A DNA stretch of 38,875 bases from positions 1 to 38,875 of the forward strand of contig SCMQ01000041.1 in the NCBI GenBank assembly GCA_005503335.1, given 5' to 3'. Position numbers and translations under genes: made by a program. The notes beneath the pieces are model-generated. The model did not search any database. It worked only from the letters and a program-made list of their open reading frames with translations, and had not been told where the DNA came from. Positions 9,448 through 17,085 of the stretch are shown here, piece by piece. This stretch comes from Comamonadaceae bacterium 2FH. Lineage in GTDB: Bacteria; Pseudomonadota; Gammaproteobacteria; Burkholderiales; Burkholderiaceae_C. The stretch's first letter is position 1; every line of letters begins with the position of its first letter.

Positions 9448-11259
9448 TCAGGGCTTGTTGGCGATGATCTCCAGCGACTCTTCGAAGTGCCGCGGGATCG
9501 GCGTCGGGACGGCCACCGGCAGCGCGGCCACGGCACCGCCGGTGGCCACGGCGATCGCCTGCAGCGGACGCTCGACGATTTGCCGCAGGCAGCCGTTTGC
9601 GCCGAAGATGTCGTCGATGGGCAGGCAGCCGGCGGTCATCTGGTCGATCACCGGGCGCCATTGCTGATCGGACTCCCGTTGCTGGTAGAGCTCGTCGTGG
9701 ATCGCCTGCGCGAACCGCACGGACACGCCGCCGGGAAACGGCAGGTTGCCGTTGAGGTTGGCGTCGTAGGTCGGCCGCGTGGTATCCCAATCAGCATCGA
9801 TCGCGGCCGCGGTGGGCCGCAGCAGCGCGTTGGTGCGCGCCAGCTCGGTCAACAGGGTGCCGGTGATCAGGTTCACATGCGGCAGGCCGCCGCCGCCGAG
9901 GTAGCCGGGATGGGCACCGCCCCAGAGTAGCGGCGTGGTCACGAAATCGAGCGTCAATGCCAGCGCCGAGGCGCGGGTCTCTGGCAGGCCCAGGTCCGCG
10001 TCGCCCGCGCAGTAGAAGTCGATCGCCCGATCGAGGTCAAACAGCACCTTGTCGAGCACGATCTGGCCGAGGATGGCGTCGTCGTCGCAATTGCAATCCG
10101 TGAAGCAATCGAGCTCACGCGCCAGCGAGCCGCGGCGGTTGACGAGGTCGATCAACCGTCCCTCCGCCTTGCTGAAGCGGTACGAACCATAGAGACCATA
10201 GTTGAGCACCGCGGGCCGCGCCACGCGCAGCAGCCGGAAGCCGCCCGCGGGCACCAAGCCGTCGATGAACAGTTGCAAGGCCTCGTGCAGGTTGGCCAGT
10301 TCCGACGCCGCCGGCGCCACCGGCGCGATGGTGTTGTCGACGAAGCGGGTCAGCCGGTTCAGCGGCGCCCAGGCCGTGGCACCGAGGGCCCGCATGCCGC
10401 CGCTGCTGCCGCCACCCGCCAGCAGGATCAGCTCGTCCATCGTGCGGGCGAGTTCGTCTTCGCCGAGCAGCGAGCGCAGGTCGCCCTGCCCCTGCGCCTC
10501 CAGCGCACTGGTCAGCGTGCGATAGGCGCGCAGGCCGCGCGGCCAGAGACTGCCGTTGTTGGCCTGCGCCGCCAAGCCGTCGATCTGGCGCAGCGCGTTG
10601 ATCACCGAGTCGCGCCGCGCCTGCATCTCGCTGTAGCTGGTGGACAACAGGAAGCGTCCACCGGAGAAGCCGAGGTTGGCCATCGACTCGCCCATCAGCA
10701 CGAGCATCACCGCGCAGACCTCGTCGAGGCTTTGCGCCAGGTTGCGGAACTGACGATTCAAAGCCGGCGTGAGCGCACCGATCAGCCGTGACAGGCGCGC
10801 GTATTCGCCGAGCTGGCGGCGCATGCCGAAGGTGACGTCGCGCTTGACCGGGTCCAGCCCAGCGCGGGCGGCCTGCACGCCATCGTCGATCGCACGGTGG
10901 ATCACCTGCTGCCAGCCCTCCAGTTCGGGGCGGATGTCCTTGGTCAGGTTATGCGAGACGAGTTGATGCATGTCGGACTGCACGTCGGAACGGGCCTGCT
11001 CGAGGTCGACGTTGGTCGCTTGCGGCGGCGGCGGCGCGCTGGGCCGCAACTGCGGCGTGCGCAGGAAAGGCAGGCCGCGCGCCTCGCCTTCGATGGATTG
11101 CGCGCGCAGGTCGCTCTGGTAGCGCTCGGACAATGCTTGGGCGATCTGCTGCGGGTCGTTGGGGTCGCCGATCCTCAGTTCGCGCCGCAGCAGGTTGTCC
11201 AGGTCCATGCGCGGCCTGGCGTTCGGCGCCGGGTTCGATGCGGCATTGGTCGGGCTCAT
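9448..11259 (-). CDS. Unrecognised large protein, 603 residues
   Basis: The largest gene of the cluster. The ATG at 11259 is preceded by GAGGA. A Pro/Asn-rich head leads into a region with RRELRIGDPNDPQQIAQAL, then a Pro-rich linker (about residues 70-80). The rest is a long, mostly helical body. A cysteine cluster C-F-T-D-C-N-C lies at about two thirds of the length, and a Gly-rich turn region (WGGAHPGYLGGGGLPHVN) follows. There is no signal peptide. I do not recognise it. Its size and helicity resemble an assembly or carrier protein more than an enzyme, but this is only an impression. Confidence 0.65.
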   Translation of the reverse strand: MSPTNAASNPAPNARPRMDLDNLLRRELRIGDPNDPQQIAQALSERYQSDLRAQSIEGEARGLPFLRTPQLRPSAPPPPQATNVDLEQARSDVQSDMHQLVSHNLTKDIRPELEGWQQVIHRAIDDGVQAARAGLDPVKRDVTFGMRRQLGEYARLSRLIGALTPALNRQFRNLAQSLDEVCAVMLVLMGESMANLGFSGGRFLLSTSYSEMQARRDSVINALRQIDGLAAQANNGSLWPRGLRAYRTLTSALEAQGQGDLRSLLGEDELARTMDELILLAGGGSSGGMRALGATAWAPLNRLTRFVDNTIAPVAPAASELANLHEALQLFIDGLVPAGGFRLLRVARPAVLNYGLYGSYRFSKAEGRLIDLVNRRGSLARELDCFTDCNCDDDAILGQIVLDKVLFDLDRAIDFYCAGDADLGLPETRASALALTLDFVTTPLLWGGAHPGYLGGGGLPHVNLITGTLLTELARTNALLRPTAAAIDADWDTTRPTYDANLNGNLPFPGGVSVRFAQAIHDELYQQRESDQQWRPVIDQMTAGCLPIDDIFGANGCLRQIVERPLQAIAVATGGAVAALPVAVPTPIPRHFEESLEIIANKP

Positions 11260-11291
11260 GGTCGCGTCCTCAAAAGGTTGAAGGGGGAAAA

Positions 11292-12590
11292 TCAGGCGGC
11301 GAGCGCCAGGCGCTCGGGTGCGCCACGGGTCGACAGCAGGGCCCGCGGCGGCGCGCCGCCGCGCGCGGTCAGCTCGGCGATCACGCAGCGCGCCAGCCGC
11401 CGAGGCGCGACGCGCCCCGCCTCGAGCGCGTAATGGGCTGCACTCACGAGGTGGCGCGGCGCCAGCGCCGTGGCCCGCCCCTCGGCCAGGCGCGCCGCAC
11501 CCTCGCGGATCGCGGCCTCGTCCTCGCGGCCGAAGGGGATGATGTCCGCCAGCGCGCGCTGCGCGAGGTTGCGCCGGGTCTGGAACGCGATCTCGTCGAC
11601 CACCTCGGGGACCAGGCGCGGCGCACTGCTCATCAGCGCGGGCGGGATGCGGTGCGGGCGCTGCGCGCTGTACAGCGCCTGCCACACGCGCAGCAGACGC
11701 GTGGCCTCGCGCGTGAAGCCCATGCGCCGCATCATCTCGGCCAGCAGGTACACGCGCAAATAGGCCGTGGGGTGGGCGCCACCGGGCCGGTAGGTCATGG
11801 TGCGCGGCTGCGGATGGGCCAGGAAATCGGCCATGCCCCAGGCCGCGGCCGGGCCGCCGAGCAGCAGGGCGGCCAGGTCGGCGAAGATCTCCTTGTGCCA
11901 GCGTCCGTACACCGTGGCGAGGAAAGGGTCGCGGCGGCTGCCCATCACGCGGCGCAGCACCGCCTGGCGGTTCTCCTGCCAGAGGCCGAGGTCGGCCTGC
12001 AGGTTGTGCGCCACCTCGTGCAGGAACACGCTCTGCCAGGGCTGGTCGCGATCCCAGGGGATGCGGATCAGCGGAAACGGGTTGGGCTCGCCGAGCAGCC
12101 GCGACAGCTGCACGCCGCGCCGCATCGTGGCCGGCGAGTAGCCGTGCTCCATGTAGCAGACCGGCTTGAGCAACGGGCCGTCGAAGATGCGCGGCGCGGC
12201 CTGGCGCACGGCCTGGTAGCAGTCCTCGGCGATCGCGTCGTGGGCGGCCAGCGCCGGGCCATAGCTGGTGCCGCGCTGCGCGAACACCTCGTAGAACATG
12301 CCGAACAGCCGCCGCGCCCGGTCGAGCTCGCGCTCGACCAGCGCCATGTCCACCAGCACCCGCTGCGGCGCCCGCAGCTGCCAGCCGCGCTGCAGCTGCG
12401 CGAACCGGCGCTGGATGCCCGCCTCGGCCTTCGCCAGGCGCGCGTTGGCGGCCTCGAAATGCCGCGGCGAAGGCGCGTAGGGCATGTCCTGGGGGCGCAG
12501 GCCCACGAAGGCGTTGTCGATCCGGGCCAGCCGGCTCAGCCGGGCCGACAGCCCGGTGAGCTTGGCCTGCAGGAAACGGCGGACGTCCAT
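11292..12590 (-). CDS. Putative HExxH zinc metallopeptidase
   Basis: A 432-residue protein with a clear zinc-protease motif HEVAHN at residues 191-196. A candidate third ligand is E234 in HKEIFADLAALLLGGP, about 40 residues later, the arrangement of gluzincin-type peptidases. The hydrophobic residues before the motif (WQSVFL) fit the usual helix. No signal peptide is visible, so it probably acts in the cytoplasm, or outside only if exported by a non-classical route. It lies between the two paralogous low-complexity proteins and the 603-residue protein, so a processing role on cluster partners is plausible. The motif is seen directly; substrate and role are inference. Confidence 0.72.
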   Translation of the reverse strand: MDVRRFLQAKLTGLSARLSRLARIDNAFVGLRPQDMPYAPSPRHFEAANARLAKAEAGIQRRFAQLQRGWQLRAPQRVLVDMALVERELDRARRLFGMFYEVFAQRGTSYGPALAAHDAIAEDCYQAVRQAAPRIFDGPLLKPVCYMEHGYSPATMRRGVQLSRLLGEPNPFPLIRIPWDRDQPWQSVFLHEVAHNLQADLGLWQENRQAVLRRVMGSRRDPFLATVYGRWHKEIFADLAALLLGGPAAAWGMADFLAHPQPRTMTYRPGGAHPTAYLRVYLLAEMMRRMGFTREATRLLRVWQALYSAQRPHRIPPALMSSAPRLVPEVVDEIAFQTRRNLAQRALADIIPFGREDEAAIREGAARLAEGRATALAPRHLVSAAHYALEAGRVAPRRLARCVIAELTARGGAPPRALLSTRGAPERLALAA

Positions 12591-12626
12591 GGCGCGCTCG
12601 GCGGGTGGCGTTGCTGGTCGGCTCGG

Positions 12627-13712
12627 CTAGCGGCCGCGTATGGTGATCGTGACCGGGCCCTGCATGGTGAAGCTGCGCGTGCGGCAGTTCGGGCAGCTCG
12701 TGGCGCCGCGCACCGCGGCGGGGGCGGCGCGCCGCGCGACCGGGGCCACGGTGCGGGCCACCACGCGGGCCGCCTGGCCGCGCGGCGTGGCGCGGCTGGC
12801 CCGGGGCACCAGCGGCCGGGCCAGGCGCTGCACCGCCTGCGGCCGGCGCACCACCTGGCGCGTGGCCTGGCGCACCACGCGCACGGCCTGGCGCGGCGGC
12901 AGGCGGCGGCGCTGGGCGACGGCGCGCGTGGCGCGCACCGCGCGCGCGACGGCGCGCGCGGCCGGCGGGCCCTGGCGGCGCACCGCGGTGCGGATCGCGC
13001 GCGTGACGCTGCGCACCGCGGCGCGGCGCACCGGGCGCGCCGCGCGCGCCACCGTGGGCAGGGCGCGCCGGATCACCATGCCGGCCAGCACCGGCGCGGC
13101 GGCGTCTATGCCGTCCTCGTCCAGCCCGTCGACGAATTCGTCGAAGGCCTCGAACTCGTCGGCGCCATCGGCCAGCAGGCGGCCGGCCACGTTGGCGATG
13201 CGGCCTATCATCTGCGCCTGGGGCAGCGGGATCATGCTGGCCAGCGGGCCGATCACGCGCGCCGCGCTGCCGACGCCGCGGCCCACGCTGCGCAGCCCGC
13301 GCATGGCGCCGCCGGCGATGCGGCGCAGGCGGCTGAAGAACTCGTCGCTGTCGCCGGCGTCCATGGCCTCGGCCACCGCCTCCTCCATCGCGTCGGCGTC
13401 GTCCCAGGCCTCGTCGCCCGCGTCGATCGCGTCGCCCTCGTCCCAGGCGTTGGGGCTGTCGTACTCGTCGTACTCGTCGAAGCCCTCGTCCTCGTCGAAA
13501 CCCTCGCCGCCGCCGCCCATCAGGCCGCCGGCCACGCGGCCTATGCCGCCGAGCAGCCGGCCGAGGAACTCGTCGTCGCCCTCGTCGGCGCCGTCGAATT
13601 CGTCGAACCCGTCGAATTCGTCATAGGCATCGTCGTCAAAGGCCTGACGCGACGGGCCTTCGGCGGCGTCGGACATCAGGTCATCCATCACATCGGCTTC
13701 GAATCGGTCCAT
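12627..13712 (-). CDS. Acidic/glycine-zipper/Arg-rich protein, paralogue B
   Basis: A 361-residue protein of unusual composition. Residues 1-125 are extremely acidic with repeated FDEFDG/YDEYD units, broken by the block DEFLGRLLGGIGRVAGG (47-63). Residues about 126-180 form a glycine-zipper-like hydrophobic stretch. Residues about 215-335 are strongly basic (Arg/Ala/Val), with helical periodicity. Near the end is a CPNC pair (340-343) and a terminal strand GPVTITIRGR. It shares DEFLGRLLGG(I/L)GR, VRRQGP and the terminal GPVT strand with the next upstream gene, so the two are tandem duplicates. A good AGGAG precedes the ATG. No signal peptide. Function unknown. Confidence 0.72.
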   Translation of the reverse strand: MDRFEADVMDDLMSDAAEGPSRQAFDDDAYDEFDGFDEFDGADEGDDEFLGRLLGGIGRVAGGLMGGGGEGFDEDEGFDEYDEYDSPNAWDEGDAIDAGDEAWDDADAMEEAVAEAMDAGDSDEFFSRLRRIAGGAMRGLRSVGRGVGSAARVIGPLASMIPLPQAQMIGRIANVAGRLLADGADEFEAFDEFVDGLDEDGIDAAAPVLAGMVIRRALPTVARAARPVRRAAVRSVTRAIRTAVRRQGPPAARAVARAVRATRAVAQRRRLPPRQAVRVVRQATRQVVRRPQAVQRLARPLVPRASRATPRGQAARVVARTVAPVARRAAPAAVRGATSCPNCRTRSFTMQGPVTITIRGR

Positions 13713-13730
13713 GGTGCTCTCCTGGGAGGA

Positions 13731-14789
13731 TTAACGGGGCTTGACCGTCAGGGTGACGGGTCCATCGATCTCAAAGGTACGGGGGCCCGCGAGGCGCTGC
13801 GAGGGCAGGCCGCGGCCGAGCTGGGTCGGCCGCGCCAGCGGCGCCACGGGGCGGCGGCCGCCCGCCGGCTGTGCCAGGCGGCGCAGGGTGCGCGGGCTTT
13901 GCGCCACGCGCTGCGCCGTGCGCGGCAGTCCACGCCGCACCGCCTGCGCGGCGCGCTGCGGCGTACCTGCACTGCGCGCGGCCACGCGGGCGGCCGAATG
14001 GGCCAGCCGCGGCAGCGCCTGCACCGCGCGCGGGCCCTGGCGCCGCACCAGCTCGCGCGCCGCCGCCGCGACGCCGCGCACCAGCGCGCGCCGGCCGGCC
14101 TGGCCCAGCTGGCTCACGTTGGGCAAGCCCAGGCCCCGCGCCGCGGCGCGGGCGGCCAGCGCCACCGCCGCGGGCAGCGCCTCGTCGACGCCCTCCTCGG
14201 CATACAGCTCGGCCATGGCGTCGAAGTCGTCGAACTCGTTGCCGCCGCCCATCAGCTGGCTGATCTGCGCGAACAGGCCCTGCGCGCCGCCGGCCGCGCG
14301 GCCCAGCCGGCCGGCCATGCCCTGCGCCGTGCGCGCGCCGCGGCCGATCTGGTCGAGGCCGCTGGCCACGCCGCCGGCGCCCAGCATGCGCGCCAGCCTG
14401 GCCGCGGCCGTGGCCGCCGAGGAGCTGCGACCGGCCAGGCCGCGCGCGCGCTGCGCCACCTGGGCCGCGCCGCCCAGGCCGCGGCCCGCGACACCGGCCG
14501 CGCGGCCCAGGCCGCCGAGCAGCCGGCCGAGGAACTCGTCCTCGCTGGCGGCGTCGAGGCCGTCGGCGATCTCCTCCTCGAAGGCATCCCACACCGCCAT
14601 GTCGTCGGCGCCTTCGCCGAAGCCCTCGCCGCCTTCGGCCATCCAGGCGTCGCCGGCCTCGTCGAAGCCGTCGCCCAGGCTCCCGGGGCTGTCGTCGGTC
14701 TCGGAGGCGTCGAAGGCCTCGGGGCTGTCGATGTCCGTCTCGGCCGCGTCGATTTCGTCCATTGCGTCGTTGTCGAAAGGTCCGTCCAT
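13731..14789 (-). CDS. Acidic/glycine-zipper/Arg-rich protein, paralogue A
   Basis: First gene of the nine-gene run. A 352-residue protein with an acidic first 85 residues, DEFLGRLLGGLGRAAG at 84-99, and a glycine-zipper region to about 185. A second short acidic patch follows (NEFDDFDAMAELYAEEG), then an Arg/Ala-rich basic tail (about 210-330) and a terminal strand DGPVTLTVKPR. It is paralogous to the following gene but lacks the CPNC pair. GGAGG at 14796-14800 supports the ATG at 14789; longer upstream frame extensions are Pro/Arg shadows and rejected. Charge separation within one chain suggests self-association or binding to an opposite-charge partner; this is inference. Confidence 0.72.
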   Translation of the reverse strand: MDGPFDNDAMDEIDAAETDIDSPEAFDASETDDSPGSLGDGFDEAGDAWMAEGGEGFGEGADDMAVWDAFEEEIADGLDAASEDEFLGRLLGGLGRAAGVAGRGLGGAAQVAQRARGLAGRSSSAATAAARLARMLGAGGVASGLDQIGRGARTAQGMAGRLGRAAGGAQGLFAQISQLMGGGNEFDDFDAMAELYAEEGVDEALPAAVALAARAAARGLGLPNVSQLGQAGRRALVRGVAAAARELVRRQGPRAVQALPRLAHSAARVAARSAGTPQRAAQAVRRGLPRTAQRVAQSPRTLRRLAQPAGGRRPVAPLARPTQLGRGLPSQRLAGPRTFEIDGPVTLTVKPR

Positions 14790-15261
14790 CGAATGCCTCC
14801 GTCGCTGAATGTCCAGGTGGGCGCAAGCCGCGTGGCCTCGGCGGGATGCCGGCCCGGTGCGGCCAGCCGGCCGGGCCACGTGTGCGTAGAGCAAAGCCTA
14901 GGCAGCGGAGCCAGGCGCCGCAATCCGCCTTGTCGCGGGGACAAACCGGCCGGCGCATGCGTGGCCGGGCCGATGCGCGCCCATGCCAAGGCCAGCCCGG
15001 CGTGGCGCGCACGCCTTGGCGCAGGCACATGAATGCCCGCGGATACACCCCCGCAAACGGGCGTATGCATCCATATGCAACGAATGTTGACAGCACGTGT
15101 ACGAGCGCTGAAACTGAAAATCCGCGACCAGGCCAGGCGGCATCACCACCCGGGATGCGCGTCGCTTGGCTGCCCGACAGGCAAGGTCCCGGTTGCATGC
15201 CCATGTGCATGCTCGCTTGCGCCAGCCCATGCGCGGGCGGTTCGTCTGCAAGGGAGGGGCC
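14790..15261. promoter_or_regulatory. Divergent control region between the cluster and its probable regulator
   Basis: No gene is supported here. The centre (about 15060-15120) is visibly more AT-rich than the surroundings. It holds a + strand TTGACA at 15087-15092, with only a weak -10 candidate 17 bases later (GAAACT). Short repeated motifs occur: TGCAT-CCAT-ATGCA at 15066-15079, and GCATGC-CCATGT-GCATGC at 15195-15212. These could be operators for the HTH regulator or promoter parts for either direction, but I cannot assign -10 boxes with confidence. Long antisense frames through this region are composition artefacts. Confidence 0.4.
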
Positions 15262-15363
15262 ATGAACAACAGACCGCTCGACACCCGGCTTCGCCACCGT
15301 GCGACCGTGCGCGGCGAACGTCGCTTCCTCGGCGCGTCCTGTCGTTGGCCGTGGCGGCGATGA
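15262..15363 (+). CDS. Arg-rich 33-residue leader ORF, coupled to the HTH regulator
   Basis: A short ORF with the strongest ribosome binding site in this stretch (AAGGGAGGGG, about three bases before the ATG). It encodes 33 residues with 11 arginines and a Trp-Pro-Trp-Arg-Arg end. Its TGA overlaps the next ATG (ATGA at 15360-15363), the classic layout for coupled translation. The downstream start has only a weak site of its own, so the leader probably feeds ribosomes to the regulator. It could also be a decoy of chance, or the true N-terminus if there is a frameshift in the sequence. Confidence 0.45.
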   Translation: MNNRPLDTRLRHRATVRGERRFLGASCRWPWRR

Positions 15364-15884
15364 CTGGCGACCGCATCGCGCAGCACGGGGCCACAGACGA
15401 GTCGAGAGGCAAGGCCGGTGTGGCGCAGGGCGCTGCTGCGGCGCCTTGCGAGGTCGCCTGCATCGACATCGCGGGCCAGACCTGCCACCTGCTGTGCGTC
15501 GACGGCGTGCTGCCCAAGATCAGCACGTCCCGCAACGGCAGCCAGCCCAAGCTCAGCTATGCCCGCGACGAGCTGGCGAACTTCGAACTCGATGGGCACC
15601 GCTACGTGCTCGTCAAGCAGGAGGCGCCGTCGGCCCCCGAGCACGACCCCACCCTGGTGCCGGACGACGTGTGCCGGCTGCTGACCAACCGTGAGCTGCA
15701 GATCGTGCAGCTGATCTGCATGGGCTGCCTGACCAAGCAGGTCGCGGCCCGGCTGCGCCTGAGCGAGTTCACCGTGCGCTCCTACCTCAAGACCATCTAC
15801 TGCAAGCTCGGCGTGCGCTCGCGCGGCGCGATGGTCTACCGCTACGCGCAGGCCTTCAAGCACAAGGGCCCGGACGGGGCTTGA
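15360..15884 (+). CDS. LuxR/NarL-type HTH transcriptional regulator
   Basis: A 174-residue protein. The C-terminal part (about 108-168) is a LuxR-type HTH: LTNRELQIVQLICMG, then KQVAARLRLSEFTVRSYLKTIYCKLGVRSR. The N-terminal ~90 residues contain a small Cys-containing beta-rich segment (ACIDIAGQTCHLLCVDG, then FELDGHRYVLVK), which is neither a receiver domain with a phospho-Asp nor an AHL-binding domain. The input signal is unknown. The ATG at 15360 overlaps the leader ORF stop; an in-frame upstream extension to 15033 is open but lacks family features. Placed divergent from the nine-gene cluster, it is the obvious candidate regulator of it. Confidence 0.8.
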   Translation: MTGDRIAQHGATDESRGKAGVAQGAAAAPCEVACIDIAGQTCHLLCVDGVLPKISTSRNGSQPKLSYARDELANFELDGHRYVLVKQEAPSAPEHDPTLVPDDVCRLLTNRELQIVQLICMGCLTKQVAARLRLSEFTVRSYLKTIYCKLGVRSRGAMVYRYAQAFKHKGPDGA

Positions 15885-15954
15885 GCCGGCCGGCCCCCGA
15901 TCCCTGCGTTCGCCAGCCCGGGACGCGCGCAGGCGGCGGGATAGCCGGCAGGGG

Positions 15955-17085
15955 TCAGGCGTCAGCGGCCAGCAGCAGCGCCGCCATGCCGCCCAGCAGC
16001 AGCCCCGCCTGCGCAGCCAGCACGGCACGCAGGGTGGCGCGGCGGCGCTCCAGGCCCTGGTACAGCGCCCAACCCGCGGCCAGCGACAGGACGAAGGCCG
16101 CCAGCATGCCCAGCGCGTTGGCCAGCGGCTGGGACGGCCAGGCCCGCGCCACCAGGGCGTTGACCAGCAGGCCGACCGGGAAGTGGACCAGGAAGACCGA
16201 GTACGAGATGCGCGCCAGCGCGCTCACCCCCCGGCGCCAGGCGGCCGCCGCTGCGCGCCCGGGGTCGGTGGCCCGCGTGGCGGCCCAGACCAGCAGCAGC
16301 GCGGTCGCCAGCGCCAGCGCGATGCGCGCGCGAAAATCCAGGGCCAGCGCGGCCCCGCCCAGCACGGCCAGGGCCAGGGCACCCTGCAGAGGCCGGCGCG
16401 AATGGGCGATCCAGTACGCCAGCATGCCCAGGCCGTAAGCGCCGAAGAAATACAGCCCGCTCACGTCCAGCGCCGGCAGGCGGTTCCACCAGAACAGGGA
16501 CAGGGCTGTCAGCAGGAGCACCAGCAGCGCGCCGCGCCAGGCCGCCCCCAGGACGAGCAGCAGCACCGCCATCGCGTAGAGCTGCAGGTCGATCGCCACG
16601 TACCAGACCCCGGCCGACAAGGCCTCCATGCCCAGCAGGTCCTGCAGCAGCAGGGCATGGGCGAGCAGCTGCCCCAGGCTGGGCGCGGCCGGCACCGAGT
16701 CGTGGTCCAGCCAGGGACGCACGGCAGCAGCGGCCGCCACGGCCAGCGCCAGCGCCGCCGCCAGCGGCAGCACCAGGCGCAGGTAGCGGCGCAGGATCAG
16801 GCGCAGGGGTTGCTGCGGCGCGGCGGCGCCCTGCGGCGCGAGCTGCGCCGCCGCCAGGAAGCCCCCGGCCACCAGGAACAGTTGCACCGCCATGCGGCCG
16901 TAGTCGTACAGCCAGGCGATCAGGCCCGGCGCGAGCGGATAGGCGATGTCCGACATCGGCCCGTAGAAAGCCAGGTGGTGCCAGACGATCAGCACGCAGC
17001 CGATCGCCTTCAGCAGGTCCACCGCGAACAGCCGGGTCGCCTCGGGCGCCAGCGGCCGCGCGTGCGTCTCGGGCCGCAGGTTCAC
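15955..17085 (-). CDS. Acyltransferase 3 (AT3) family membrane protein
   Basis: A 376-residue polytopic membrane protein with about ten hydrophobic helices. The N-terminal signature FAVDLLKAIGCVLIVWHHLAFYG, with the AT3 histidine pair, and the block GRMAVQLFLVAGGFLAA are typical of OafA/NodX-type acyltransferases, which move acyl groups from the inner face of the membrane to sugars or lipids outside. The start is a GTG overlapping the stop of the flavoprotein gene by four bases, so the two are probably co-translated, although no functional link is evident. The acceptor substrate is unknown. Confidence 0.85.
   Translation of the reverse strand: MNLRPETHARPLAPEATRLFAVDLLKAIGCVLIVWHHLAFYGPMSDIAYPLAPGLIAWLYDYGRMAVQLFLVAGGFLAAAQLAPQGAAAPQQPLRLILRRYLRLVLPLAAALALAVAAAAAVRPWLDHDSVPAAPSLGQLLAHALLLQDLLGMEALSAGVWYVAIDLQLYAMAVLLLVLGAAWRGALLVLLLTALSLFWWNRLPALDVSGLYFFGAYGLGMLAYWIAHSRRPLQGALALAVLGGAALALDFRARIALALATALLLVWAATRATDPGRAAAAAWRRGVSALARISYSVFLVHFPVGLLVNALVARAWPSQPLANALGMLAAFVLSLAAGWALYQGLERRRATLRAVLAAQAGLLLGGMAALLLAADA

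Noticed and set aside
12627-14789. Histone- or nucleoid-like protein function for the Arg/Ala-rich tails
   Set aside because: Basic helical tails alone do not show this; the acidic heads and glycine zippers are not features of nucleoid proteins, so no such name is given.
5537-14789. Contractile injection system or prophage
   Set aside because: I looked for sheath, tube, baseplate, AAA ATPase, terminase, portal and lysis genes and saw none in the cluster.
11133-15032. Very long + strand open frame (1299 codons) opposite the cluster
   Set aside because: It runs antisense to four genes with good ribosome sites and motifs; its product is Ala/Arg/Gly/His-rich low complexity without domains, typical of a GC-rich shadow frame.
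14898-16028. Minus-strand frame opposite the HTH regulator
   Set aside because: Overlaps the LuxR-type HTH coding sequence on the other strand and lacks any family feature.
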